From Nioella aestuarii (GTDB taxonomy: Bacteria; Pseudomonadota; Alphaproteobacteria; Rhodobacterales; Rhodobacteraceae), in the NCBI RefSeq assembly GCF_050896395.1, contig NZ_JBPBBA010000022.1:1-64000 (forward strand): 64,000 bases of DNA. Direction: 5' to 3'. This document shows positions 33,172 through 41,445 of this stretch, piece after piece. A model generated the notes under the pieces. It worked only from the letters and a program-made list of their open reading frames with translations. It did not search any database and was not told the origin of the DNA. The position numbers were made by a program, and so were the translations under genes. The stretch's first letter is position 1, and each line of letters opens with the position of its first letter.

Positions 33172-34574
33172 AGGCGGTAGGCCTCCTTCGCCAAGCGGTA
33201 GCTGAGGTCACGGGCCAGCTCGAACGCCTCGGTTTCGCGCAAGCGTCCGCTGCGCACCAGCGTCGCCAGATAAGCGCAATCCACGCGGCGGGCGACGTCA
33301 TGGCGGGCGGGGATCGAACAGAAGGCGCGGGTGTCGTCGTTGAAGCCGACGGTATTGTAAAAACCGCAGGTTTCGGTGGTGGCCTCTCGGAACCGGCGCA
33401 TTCCTTCGGGGCTGTCAAAGAACCACCATGGCGGACCAAGTCTGAGCGCTGGATAGGCCCCGGCCAGCGGTGCCAGTTCTCTCGCTTGGGTGGTTTCATC
33501 GAGGGTGAAGAGGATGATCGTCAAATCAGGTTCCATCCCGACAGAATCCAGCAGCGGCTTTAGCCCGCCCACAAAATCCGCCCGCATAGGGATGTCAAAG
33601 CCCCTGTCCCGGCCAAAGCCTGCAAAAACCGGCGCGGAATGGTTGCGCCACGATCCGGGGTGGATCTGCATGATCAGCCCGTCATCGAGGCTCATCCTTG
33701 CCATTTCGGTCAACATCTGGCCCCGGAAGAGATCGGCCTCCTCTGCCGTGCAGGCGCCGGTCAGCGCCTTCTGAAACAGGGCAGCGGCCTCAGCCGCGGG
33801 CAGATCGGCGGTGCGGGTGCTGGCATGGCCATGGTCGGTGGCGGTTGCACCGTGGTGCTTGAAGACCGCCCGCCGGACGCGATGCGCGGCGAGATACCCC
33901 TGCCATGTGGTGGTGTCCTCGCCCGTCAGGTTGCCCAGTTGGGCAATATTTTCCGCAAAGTCAGATGTTTCCGGGTCCACGACCGTATCGGGCCTATAGG
34001 TCGGTATCACCCGACCGGACCAATCACTGTCGGCAATCCGAGCGTGAGAGGACAGGTCATCCAGCGCGCTGTCGGTGGTGGCGAGGCAGTCGATCTTGAA
34101 CCGGTCGAACAGGGCGCGGGGGCGGTAGGCATCCTGCGCCAGAAGTGCCTCGATATGGTCATAGGCGGAGTCTGCGGTGTCAGCAGTCAGGGGCTCGGTC
34201 AGGCCGAAGACATGCTCGAACGCATGGTTCAGCCACAGGGCTGACGGGGTGCCGCGAAACAGGTGAAAATGGCTGGCGAACCGCCGCCAGATCACGCGCG
34301 GATCGGTTTCAACAGGGCGGCCATCGGCAGAGGGCACCCCAAGATCGGCAAGTGATACACCCTGAGAAACCAGCATCCTGAACACGTAGTGGTCGGGGAT
34401 CACGAACAGCGCAGCGGGATTCGGGAAGCGGCCATTGGCGGCAAACCAAGCCGGGTCGCAATGTCCATGGGGACTGATGATCGGCAGATCGGCTACGTGA
34501 TCATAGAGAGCCCGGGCCAGCCCACGCGCGCCCGGATCAAGCGGAAACAGACGGTCCGGGTCAGTCAGCGCCAT
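33168..34574 (-). CDS. uxaC: Glucuronate/uronate isomerase
   Basis: A 468-residue amidohydrolase-fold isomerase. It shows the UxaC landmarks LPIISPHGHCDPAWFA (metal site), FHLFRGTPSALWLNHAFEHVFG, IPTYRPDTVVDP, RRAVFKHHGATATDHGHAS and a late LGPPWWFFDSPEGMRRFRE. It converts glucuronate to fructuronate (and galacturonate to tagaturonate). The start at 34574 (MALTDPDRLFPL) fits the family; the opening begins 11 codons earlier in the control region. It is divergent from the FCD regulator and coupled to uxuB. Confidence 0.93.
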   Translation of the reverse strand: MALTDPDRLFPLDPGARGLARALYDHVADLPIISPHGHCDPAWFAANGRFPNPAALFVIPDHYVFRMLVSQGVSLADLGVPSADGRPVETDPRVIWRRFASHFHLFRGTPSALWLNHAFEHVFGLTEPLTADTADSAYDHIEALLAQDAYRPRALFDRFKIDCLATTDSALDDLSSHARIADSDWSGRVIPTYRPDTVVDPETSDFAENIAQLGNLTGEDTTTWQGYLAAHRVRRAVFKHHGATATDHGHASTRTADLPAAEAAALFQKALTGACTAEEADLFRGQMLTEMARMSLDDGLIMQIHPGSWRNHSAPVFAGFGRDRGFDIPMRADFVGGLKPLLDSVGMEPDLTIILFTLDETTQARELAPLAGAYPALRLGPPWWFFDSPEGMRRFREATTETCGFYNTVGFNDDTRAFCSIPARHDVARRVDCAYLATLVRSGRLRETEAFELARDLSYRLAKEAYRL

Positions 34575-34608
34575 GCGAATATGTCCTTGAGCAGCAATGG
34601 TTCGCAAA

Positions 34609-34630
34609 CTAATATGCTAGTCTATCAGAC
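34609..34630. promoter_or_regulatory. Operator candidate between uxaC and its GntR regulator
   Basis: In the 74-base divergent gap two overlapping dyads are seen: ACTA-N6-TAGT, then GTCT-ATC-AGAC (34620-34630). The position covers both start regions, as expected for an FCD-type GntR repressor. The sequence does not match the enteric UxuR/ExuR site. Confidence 0.4.
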
Positions 34631-34648
34631 CTGTCAAAGCAGAACCCG

Positions 34649-35338
34649 ATGCCACTAGCACCCCTGCCCCAGATCCAGCCTGCCAAAACTACGGATATGG
34701 TCTTTGACCAGCTCTACGAATCTATCATATCGCTGGCGCTGGCACCGGGTGCAAAAATCTCCGAGGCCGAGGTTGCGGGTGATCTCGGGGTGTCCCGCCA
34801 ACCGGTGCGCGATGCGTTTTTTCGTCTGTCCAAGCTTGGGTTTCTGTCGATCCGCCCGCAACGGGCGACGCTTGTCACGCGCATTTCGGAGACGGCGGTT
34901 TTGCGTGCGGCCTTCATCCGCACAGCGCTGGAACTGGCCTGCCTTCGGGCTGCTTTGCCCCGGCTGACGGCGCGGGATCTGGAACAGCTGGAAAAAGACA
35001 TCACAGCCCAGGAAGCCGCCAGCGCGGCCGGGGACAAGGCCGGATTCCATGCTCTAGACGACCGGTTTCACCGCCGCATCTGCGAGGTTGCGGGTCATGG
35101 CTATGCTTGGGATTTGATCCGTGAACACAAGGCCCACATGGACCGGGTGCGGTTCCTGTCGCTGTCATTTGGCAGCGTCGACGCGTTGGACGATCACCGG
35201 CAGTTGCTGCGCGCGATGACGCGTGGTGATGGGCGCGAAGCGGAAGAGATCATGCATCGCCACCTGAACCGAATCCAAGCGGTCACGTCACGTCTGCGCG
35301 CGGACCACCCCGCCTATTTCGAGGAGGACACCGCATGA
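34649..35338 (+). CDS. GntR-family (FCD) regulator of hexuronate genes
   Basis: A 229-residue regulator: N-terminal wHTH (VFDQLYESIISLALAPGAKISEAEVAGDLGVSRQPVRDAFFRLSKLGFL) and an all-helical FCD domain with the metal-ligand pattern D-x3-H (FHALDDRFHRRIC) and later H residues in MHRHLNRI. It is divergent from uxaC-uxuB and overlaps kdgK by 4 bases. It is likely a repressor relieved by a uronate catabolite. Confidence 0.9.
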   Translation: MPLAPLPQIQPAKTTDMVFDQLYESIISLALAPGAKISEAEVAGDLGVSRQPVRDAFFRLSKLGFLSIRPQRATLVTRISETAVLRAAFIRTALELACLRAALPRLTARDLEQLEKDITAQEAASAAGDKAGFHALDDRFHRRICEVAGHGYAWDLIREHKAHMDRVRFLSLSFGSVDALDDHRQLLRAMTRGDGREAEEIMHRHLNRIQAVTSRLRADHPAYFEEDTA

Positions 35339-36243
35339 CCCGGACGCTGATGACCATAGGGGAATGCATGGTTGAAATGGCGCCGACCCCGGACGGTCAC
35401 TTCGCCATGAGCTTTGCGGGCGACATGTTCAACACGGTCTGGTACGCACGGCGTTGCGCCGGCAATGGCCTGCGCGTGGCGTTCCTATCCGCCATTGGGG
35501 ACGACGCCGTTTCGGCTGATATGGAACGGTTCATGCGGTCGGCCGGGGTGGAGCCAATCTTGCCCGTGGTGCCGGGCAAAAGCGTGGGGCTGTACCTGAT
35601 CTCATTGAACAACGGCGAGCGCAGCTTTTCCTACTGGCGATCAGATTCCGCCGCGCGGCGATTGACGGACGGGATAGATCAGTTGCCGGGGTTGGGCGCG
35701 GGCGATTGGGTTCTGATCTCTGGCATCACGCTGGCGATTCTCAACACCTCCCGGCGTGACAGGCTGATGACGCTTCTGCACGATGCACACACACGCGGGG
35801 TTGGCATTGCGTTCGATCCCAATATTCGCCCACGCCTGTGGGACAATTCTGACGAGATGCGCCATTGGATCATGCAAGCGGCGGCGTCTGCCGATCTCGT
35901 GCTGCCATCCTTCGACGATGAGGCCACCCATTTCGGGGATCACACGCCTGACGCCACAATCGCCCGCTATCGGGAGGCCGGGGCCGGCTGCGTCGTGGTC
36001 AAGAACGGGCCGGGGCAGGTCTGTGCGGCAGAGGGTGACGCGCCCGTGCTGTGCGTTCAGCCGCCTGTTGTATCGGATGTCGTCGACACGACAGCGGCGG
36101 GCGATGCCTTTAACGGTGGGTTTCTGGCGGCCCGAATCGGCGGCGCGAGCCTGCACGACAGTATCGGCGCCGGATGTGCGCTGGCCGCACGCGTCATCGG
36201 TGCGCGCGGGGCCCTGGTGGCGGTGGAGCTCAACCCGACCTGA
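35335..36243 (+). CDS. kdgK: 2-dehydro-3-deoxygluconokinase (PfkB family)
   Basis: A 302-residue PfkB sugar kinase. The N-terminal part has GECMVEMAPTPDG and FAGDMFNTVWYARR; YWRSDSAARRL is typical of KDG kinases; FDPNIRPRLW is the substrate/phosphate segment; and DTTAAGDAFNGGFLAAR carries the catalytic aspartate and anion hole. It phosphorylates 2-keto-3-deoxygluconate, the product of mannonate dehydration. Neither that dehydratase (uxuA) nor a dedicated kdgA is in the window. Its start overlaps the gntR stop (ATGA). Confidence 0.9.
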   Translation: MTRTLMTIGECMVEMAPTPDGHFAMSFAGDMFNTVWYARRCAGNGLRVAFLSAIGDDAVSADMERFMRSAGVEPILPVVPGKSVGLYLISLNNGERSFSYWRSDSAARRLTDGIDQLPGLGAGDWVLISGITLAILNTSRRDRLMTLLHDAHTRGVGIAFDPNIRPRLWDNSDEMRHWIMQAAASADLVLPSFDDEATHFGDHTPDATIARYREAGAGCVVVKNGPGQVCAAEGDAPVLCVQPPVVSDVVDTTAAGDAFNGGFLAARIGGASLHDSIGAGCALAARVIGARGALVAVELNPT

Positions 36244-36251
36244 GCGCCAGG

Positions 36252-36884
36252 TCAGCGCATCGGTGAAAACAAGGCGTCGGTCAGGGTGCAATCCCGCGCC
36301 ACATCCGGTGCGCAATTGCGCGGCTCCAGATCCCGTGTCAGGCAAATGCGGACTTCCTGCACGCGCCCTGCGCGACAGGTGACTGTCATCATGTCATCCG
36401 ACAGATGCGGGTTGGCCTCCAGGAATGCCTCTTCGATCACCTCGGCGGGCAGGCGGACCTCCCGGTCCAGCTGCCGCAGCAGGGTCGGGCGTTCGACGCT
36501 TTCATAGGCCAGTCGCGACAGGGCGTAATAGTCACTGGCCGACAGGCCCGAGCAGACCCCATGCTTGTTCCACTGATACCAGGCCAGGCCGGACGTCCCC
36601 ATGATGTCCGCCATGGCATTGGTCATGCTGCGCGACGGGTTGCGTTCCAGGGTGGGGCAGAAAGCGGGCCAGCCATCTTCGTATTGCGGCCAAAGCCCGT
36701 GCAGGGTGAAGCCGAACCCTTGCCCCGGATCGCATTGCGGAGACCCACGGTCATCGCCTTCGATCGCGCACCAGGACGGTGTCCAGCTGAGCGCCATAAC
36801 ATAGTAATCGAAATCGCCCGCCGGTTCCCCGTCTGCCCGCGCCATGCCCGCCAGCATGACAAACGCCAAGAATGCTCTGATCAT
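36252..36884 (-). CDS. Secreted ribonuclease T2-family protein
   Basis: A 210-residue protein with a signal peptide (MIRAFLAFVMLAGMARADG). CAS I is present as GFTLHGLWPQ (catalytic H62). CAS II reads WYQWNKHGVC (102-111), keeping K107 and H108 but with Gln at the position usually occupied by the catalytic Glu. Cysteines at the expected disulfide positions are present. It likely degrades RNA in the periplasm or outside the cell. It is convergent with kdgK and unrelated to the hexuronate genes. Confidence 0.85.
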   Translation of the reverse strand: MIRAFLAFVMLAGMARADGEPAGDFDYYVMALSWTPSWCAIEGDDRGSPQCDPGQGFGFTLHGLWPQYEDGWPAFCPTLERNPSRSMTNAMADIMGTSGLAWYQWNKHGVCSGLSASDYYALSRLAYESVERPTLLRQLDREVRLPAEVIEEAFLEANPHLSDDMMTVTCRAGRVQEVRICLTRDLEPRNCAPDVARDCTLTDALFSPMR

Positions 36885-37015
36885 TTGCCCTTCCCAAGTC
36901 GTGCCTTCCCGCTTATATACGCCTCGACCTCCCTTACAATAAGGAAGCGCGGGGCCCGCCCCGCCAGCCGAGTCACGGCACAGGGGAGATTTGTTTTCGC
37001 GAAGGAGCGACCGAG

Positions 37016-37771
37016 ATGAACAAACCGATCATGGCAAAAGCCACTGCCGTCTGGCTGGTGGACAACACCACGCTTTCGTTCAAGCAGATCGGCGATTTCT
37101 GTGGCCTTCACGAGCTGGAGGTTCAGGGCATCGCCGACGGCGATGTTGCGGCAGGCGTGAAGGGCTTTGACCCTGTTGCCAACAACCAGCTGAGCCAGGA
37201 AGAAATCGACGCGGCCGAAAAAGACCCGGCGCACAAGCTGAAGCTGAAATTCTACGCCGCTGCCGTGGGCGAGGAAAAGCGTCGTGGCCCGCGTTACACG
37301 CCGCTGTCCAAGCGTCAGGACCGTCCAAACTCGATCCTGTGGCTGGTCAAGTTCCACCCCGAACTGACCGACGGCCAGATCGCCAAACTGGTCGGCACAA
37401 CCAAGCCGACTATCCAGTCGATCCGCGAACGCACCCACTGGAACATTTCGAACATGCAGCCCATCGACCCGGTGGCGCTTGGCCTGTGCAAACAGTCCGA
37501 ACTGGATGCTGCCGTTCAGAAGGCCGCCGCCAAAGCCGCCCGCGAAGGTGTGGCGATGACAGATGACGAACGCCGCAAGCTGGTGTCGACGGAAACCTCG
37601 CTTGGCATGGATACCGAGGCGCGCATTCCGTCCTCGATCTCCGGTCTGGAGACCTTCTCGCTCACTGATAACGACCGCGAAGAGGATGATGACAAGGGCG
37701 ATCTGCTGGATGCCGACAGCTTCTTCAACCTGCCTTCTGGCGGGGATGACGACGAAGACGAACAGCCCTGA
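37016..37771 (+). CDS. trcR: Cell-cycle transcriptional regulator TrcR (DUF1013)
   Basis: A 251-residue protein matching the DUF1013/TrcR family: MAKATAVWLVDNTTLSFKQIGDFCGLHELEVQGIADGDVA (first HTH-like unit), a central RRGPRYTPLSKRQDRPNSILWLVKFHPELTDGQIAKLVGTTKPTIQSIRERTHWN (second HTH-like unit), and an acidic C-terminal tail. TrcR was described in alphaproteobacteria as an RNA polymerase-associated regulator. The start at ATG 37016 follows GAAGGAGCGA. The gene is monocistronic, with its own terminator. Confidence 0.88.
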   Translation: MNKPIMAKATAVWLVDNTTLSFKQIGDFCGLHELEVQGIADGDVAAGVKGFDPVANNQLSQEEIDAAEKDPAHKLKLKFYAAAVGEEKRRGPRYTPLSKRQDRPNSILWLVKFHPELTDGQIAKLVGTTKPTIQSIRERTHWNISNMQPIDPVALGLCKQSELDAAVQKAAAKAAREGVAMTDDERRKLVSTETSLGMDTEARIPSSISGLETFSLTDNDREEDDDKGDLLDADSFFNLPSGGDDDEDEQP

Positions 37772-37793
37772 TCGGTTCTTAGAGCCTGTAAAA

Positions 37794-37824
37794 CCTCCGG
37801 TCGTCCCGCGACCGGGGGTTTTTT
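37794..37824 (+). terminator. Intrinsic terminator of trcR
   Basis: CCGGTCG/CGACCGG stem extended by CCT/GGG pairs, followed by six T, 22 bases after the trcR stop. Confidence 0.9.
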
Positions 37825-37880
37825 CTTGGCCGGGCTCTGCGCTATCACAGTTCCACGAATTTTTTTAAGCGGAGCTATTG

Positions 37881-38504
37881 ATGAAACATATTGCCCTTGT
37901 CGCGGTGCTGTTTGCGGTGCCGGTTCCCGCCCTTGCCGATGCCATCCATTGCGAACTGCCGTGGTTTGCCCGCAACCTGATATTCGACCGGGCCGGCTAC
38001 TGTTTTGGCTCGGCCCTCGGGCGCGCGACCTTTGACAATTCGGATTGCACGGGAACCGAGATCACCCTGTCGAACCGGGACCGGGCCGCCGTTGATCACA
38101 TTCGCGGGCTAGAGGCTGACTAGAGCTGCGCCATCGACAGCAGCGCCCCTCGCCTGGAGCATCTGGCGCAGTTCGAACATCTGCGGAATGCCGAGGTGAT
38201 TCCCGCCCCGGTCGAACATGAAAGCGGGTGCATCGGGTATCAGGGTTCAGTTCTGCCCCTGCGCGCTGCGCCGATCGCAGATGGGCGCGTGATCGGGGAA
38301 CTGCGCCCCGGTGACAACATCAGCTTCATCTTCCTCAATGAAGGCCCATGGGACTACGTACTGATCTCGAACGAGGACGACCCGGATGGCACCCGTCGCG
38401 CGGGATGGGCACCCGTCGCCAATGTTCAGATCGACTGCGACATGTATGCCGGGTATATGACGCGGGTCGTCGGTATTTTTGCACTCTACGGCCCGGTGTC
38501 CTAA
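37881..38504 (+). pseudogene. Secreted YARHG/DUF4453-like protein, interrupted by an amber codon
   Basis: A signal peptide (MKHIALVAVLFAVPVPALA) precedes an N-terminal block PWFARNLIFDRAGYCFGSALGRATFDNSDCTGTE that resembles YARHG domains. The frame stops at TAG 38121-38123 (codon 81) but continues open in the same frame to TAA 38502-38504, with ESGCIGYQG and an SH3-like AGWAPVANVQIDC part. The paralogue directly downstream aligns on both sides of the stop without a frameshift, having Leu at the amber position. It is therefore a recent nonsense pseudogene, a split gene, or read-through. The first part alone would give an 80-residue secreted domain. The DUF4453 assignment is from memory of similar Rhodobacteraceae proteins. 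Confidence 0.7.
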
Positions 38505-38537
38505 GCTCGATTCCGATTCCACTGAGGAGGGGACCCC

Positions 38538-39116
38538 ATGCGCCGCGTTCTGATCACCCTCGCCTTGCTTGGCCTGGCGGCCCCGGCACTTGCAAACGAG
38601 CCCTATTGTGAACAGCCCTGGTTCATTCGCAACCTCATCTTCGATCGGGCCGGGTTCTGCTTTTCATCGCCGCTTGGAGAGGCCGTCTTTGACAATTCCG
38701 ACTGCACCGGGACTGATGTGGTTCTCTCTCAGCGCGACCGCGAGGCTGTGGCCCTGATCCTCGAAATGGAAGACCTGCTGGACTGTACTATGGACACGTC
38801 GGGTCAGACCCTATCCACATTGCCAGAGCTAAACCAGCTGCGCCGCTTCGCGCTGCTGCCGATCCCGGTTGATGCCGCCAGCGGCTGTATCGGCTATCTT
38901 GGTCCTCAACTGCCCCTGCTTGAGGCACCGGGCGCTCATAACGGGCCGGTACTGGGCACATTGACACTGGAAAGCAGCATCCTGTTCGACTTCCTGCCTG
39001 AGAACGGCTGGGAATTCGTCACCGTCTATCCCAACGGGTGGGAAGGCCCGCCCGGACCATCGGGATGGGTCGACCTGGGTGGTCAGATGCCGGACTGCCG
39101 TCAGGTTGCAGGATAG
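38538..39116 (+). CDS. Secreted YARHG/DUF4453-like protein (intact paralogue)
   Basis: A 192-residue protein with a signal peptide (MRRVLITLALLGLAAPALA), the block PWFIRNLIFDRAGFCFSSPLGEAVFDNSDCTGTD (YARHG-like), a linker with DLLDC, then SGCIGYLGPQLPLLEAPG and a C-terminal SH3-like segment ending GWVDLGGQMPDC. Eight cysteines, several paired in position with the upstream copy, suggest periplasmic disulfides. GAGGAGGGG precedes the start. It arose by tandem duplication with the amber-interrupted gene 33 bases upstream. The function is unknown. Confidence 0.8.
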   Translation: MRRVLITLALLGLAAPALANEPYCEQPWFIRNLIFDRAGFCFSSPLGEAVFDNSDCTGTDVVLSQRDREAVALILEMEDLLDCTMDTSGQTLSTLPELNQLRRFALLPIPVDAASGCIGYLGPQLPLLEAPGAHNGPVLGTLTLESSILFDFLPENGWEFVTVYPNGWEGPPGPSGWVDLGGQMPDCRQVAG

Positions 39117-39134
39117 CGCGGCGCGGCCCGCATC

Positions 39135-39944
39135 TCAGTGCGCCGCCGTGCCTACATTATCGAGCAGCGTGCGCCCACCATCCACGGTGATGACCTCTCC
39201 GGTGACAAAGGCTGCCCCATCGGAACACAGGAACTGCACCGCGCCCGTGATCTCTCTGGCCGAGGCGATGCGACCCATGGGGGTGCAGTGCTTGATCTGT
39301 TCGCGCAGGTCGCGATTATCCTTCAGCGTTTCCTGAAGGCTGTTCGACATCAGCGACCCAAAGGCCACGCCATTCACCCTGATCCGGTGCGGCGCCAGGG
39401 CCACGGCCAGGCTGCGCGTTGCCTGATCCAGCGCGGCAGCGCTGATCGAGTAGGCCAGCAGGTCGGGATGCGTGCGCCGCGCCGCAATCGAGGACAGGTT
39501 GACGATGGACCCGATTGGCCCGTGCTCAACCCCGTCTTCCTCGGCCTGCGCTATCATCCGTTTGGCCACGGCCTGCGACAGACGCAATGCTGTGAACATG
39601 TTCTGTTCCATCAGCGTTTCGACCGTTTTGTCGGATGGGTCCAGCGGGTCGGATGACATCACCTGCCGCGAGGCGTTCACCAGGATATCCACCCGGTCAA
39701 AGGCGTCGATGGTCGCCGACAAAAGGTTCGCCACGGTCAGCTTTTCGCGAAGATCACCCGCGAAATATCGCACCTGGTCTTCATCTTTCGCGGCATCGCC
39801 CACCTCGTCCGCCAGACGGGTTTCATCCCTGTCTGCCAGCATAACCTTGGCACCGCGTTCGATGAAATGACGGGCAATCGCCAGCCCGACGCCATTGGCC
39901 GCGCCGGTGATGATGGCCGTTTTGCCCTGGATGGAAAGCGACAT
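39135..39944 (-). CDS. SDR-family protein lacking the catalytic lysine
   Basis: A 269-residue classical SDR with TGAANGVGLAIARHF (nucleotide loop), VNASRQ in place of NNAG, NLSSIAARR, Y165 and IRVNGVAFG, ending VTGEVITVDGGRTL. The YxxxK motif reads Y165-S-I-S-A169 (GCT codon at 39438-39440), so the lysine is absent. It may be a degenerate or non-canonical oxidoreductase. It lies 20 bases after rsmC on the same strand and forms a clpS-rsmC-SDR group. Confidence 0.82.
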   Translation of the reverse strand: MSLSIQGKTAIITGAANGVGLAIARHFIERGAKVMLADRDETRLADEVGDAAKDEDQVRYFAGDLREKLTVANLLSATIDAFDRVDILVNASRQVMSSDPLDPSDKTVETLMEQNMFTALRLSQAVAKRMIAQAEEDGVEHGPIGSIVNLSSIAARRTHPDLLAYSISAAALDQATRSLAVALAPHRIRVNGVAFGSLMSNSLQETLKDNRDLREQIKHCTPMGRIASAREITGAVQFLCSDGAAFVTGEVITVDGGRTLLDNVGTAAH

Positions 39945-39964
39945 GTTCCGTCTCCCGTCGTCTG

Positions 39965-40972
39965 TCAGCCGCGGCGCGTGCCCTTGGGCTTGCCCGCCTG
40001 ATAGAGTTTGTAACCCGCGATTTCTGCCAACTGCTTGCCGGTTCCGAAATGCGCTTTCAGCGTTGCTTCATAGGGCAAATGCTGGTTCGCGACCATGAAG
40101 AATTGACCCGAAGGTTTCAGCATCCGCGCAGCCGCCGCAATGAACCCCTGCCCAAGCGCCGGATCAGCCGCACGGCCCGCATGGAACGGTGGGTTCGAGA
40201 TGATCGCGTCATACTGCGCCTCTGGCTGGAACGTGGTCACATCCCCCCAGAAGAACCGCGCACGCGGATCGTCCACATTGGCCCGTGCAGCCTGCAACGC
40301 GGAATATTCCGCTTCGATCAGGTCCAGCGCCGCGATGCTCTCCTGCTCTTCCAGCAGCACTGCCGACATATAGCCCCAGCCCGCGCCCAGATCGGCCACC
40401 CGGCCCTTCAGCTGCGGCACCAGAGCCACCAGAACCTCGGACCCCTGATCGGCCCCATCGGGCGAGAACATGCCAGGGGCGGTAACGAATCCGTCCTCGG
40501 TTTCGCCCGGTTCCGCGATCCAGTCGGCCACGGCATCTGGCAGGGTTTCAGGCCGGGTCAGCCAGAAAAGCTTGCCATGCGCCTTCGACATTGTCCCATC
40601 CAGCGGCAGCACCTTCTTGACCGCCTTAAGGATCGATTCGATCCCCTCGTCCTTCTGCCCATCCACTGCGATCACCCCGCCGGGTTGGACAAACGACAAG
40701 GCTTCGGCGACCAGCGACAGGCTCTCTCCCTTGCTTTTCACGATCTGCACCAGCGCGGCGGTGAATTCTCCTTCGGGCTCCACTCTCGCGTCCAGCCCGC
40801 GCGCTGCCAGCCGATCATGATCCGGGGCAAAGCCCTGCACCGCTTGCACGCGCTCTTGCCCAAGCGCATGGAAATCTGCCTCGGCCCTAGCCCGCAGCAC
40901 CAGAACGGGGCCTGCCTCTGGCCAGGTCATGTCGCCGTCTTCCAGCGCGAGGGTCCAACGATCGGGGGTCAT
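39965..40972 (-). CDS. rsmC: 16S rRNA m2G methyltransferase RsmC-like
   Basis: A 335-residue two-domain methyltransferase. The C-terminal half has the SAM motif I GRVADLGAGWGYMSAVLL, then LDLIEAEYSALQAARAN and the catalytic DAIISNPPFHAG typical of RsmC/RsmD-type N2-guanine enzymes; KSKGESLSLVAEAL marks the degenerate N-terminal domain. It would methylate 16S rRNA (G1207 in E. coli numbering). It is located between clpS and the SDR gene. Confidence 0.85.
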   Translation of the reverse strand: MTPDRWTLALEDGDMTWPEAGPVLVLRARAEADFHALGQERVQAVQGFAPDHDRLAARGLDARVEPEGEFTAALVQIVKSKGESLSLVAEALSFVQPGGVIAVDGQKDEGIESILKAVKKVLPLDGTMSKAHGKLFWLTRPETLPDAVADWIAEPGETEDGFVTAPGMFSPDGADQGSEVLVALVPQLKGRVADLGAGWGYMSAVLLEEQESIAALDLIEAEYSALQAARANVDDPRARFFWGDVTTFQPEAQYDAIISNPPFHAGRAADPALGQGFIAAAARMLKPSGQFFMVANQHLPYEATLKAHFGTGKQLAEIAGYKLYQAGKPKGTRRG

Positions 40973-40994
40973 AGGTCAGGGAACGGCCCGGCGG

Positions 40995-41339
40995 CTATTC
41001 CTCTTTCTCCATGGTACATTGCAGGGGGTGCTGATTGCGGCGGGCGAAATCCATGACCTGCGCGACCTTGGTTTCAGCGATCTCATAGGAAAACACGCCC
41101 ACAACCGCCAAGCCCTTCTTGTGAACGGTCAGCATGATCTCCACTGCCTGGCTGTGCCCGATCCCGAAGAACCGTTCCAATACATGCACCACGAATTCCA
41201 TCGGGGTGTAATCGTCATTCAGCAGCATCACCTTGTACATCGGCGGCCGCTGAGTCTTGGGCTTGGTCTGCGTCAGCAGATCAGCGTCATTGCCGGGGGC
41301 AGTCTTGTCCGCCAGATATGTCGGGGTATCGATTGCCAT
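40995..41339 (-). CDS. clpS: ATP-dependent Clp protease adaptor ClpS
   Basis: A 114-residue N-degron adaptor that hands substrates to ClpA. The core is clear: PPMYKVMLLNDDYTPMEFVVHVLERFFG, the DDYTPMEFV hydrophobic pocket, AVEIMLTVHKKGLAVVGVFSYEIAETKV and ARRNQHPLQCTMEKE. The flexible N-terminal ~30 residues are as expected. It is divergent from the HAD hydrolase gene. Confidence 0.95.
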   Translation of the reverse strand: MAIDTPTYLADKTAPGNDADLLTQTKPKTQRPPMYKVMLLNDDYTPMEFVVHVLERFFGIGHSQAVEIMLTVHKKGLAVVGVFSYEIAETKVAQVMDFARRNQHPLQCTMEKEE

Positions 41340-41445
41340 CGCAGGGTTCCGGGAGTCGCAGAGTTTCGGTAGGGGTCACTATATAAGCTGCTCCCCCTCG
41401 CAGAAAAGGGGGGGATTGTCACGAGAGATGCGTCGAGGGGCCAGA

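Noticed and set aside
38121..38123. Possible recoded amber (pyrrolysine or programmed read-through)
   Set aside because: Pyrrolysine systems are not expected in this group, the paralogue has ordinary Leu at this site, and no downstream stimulatory structure was recognised; a nonsense mutation is simpler.
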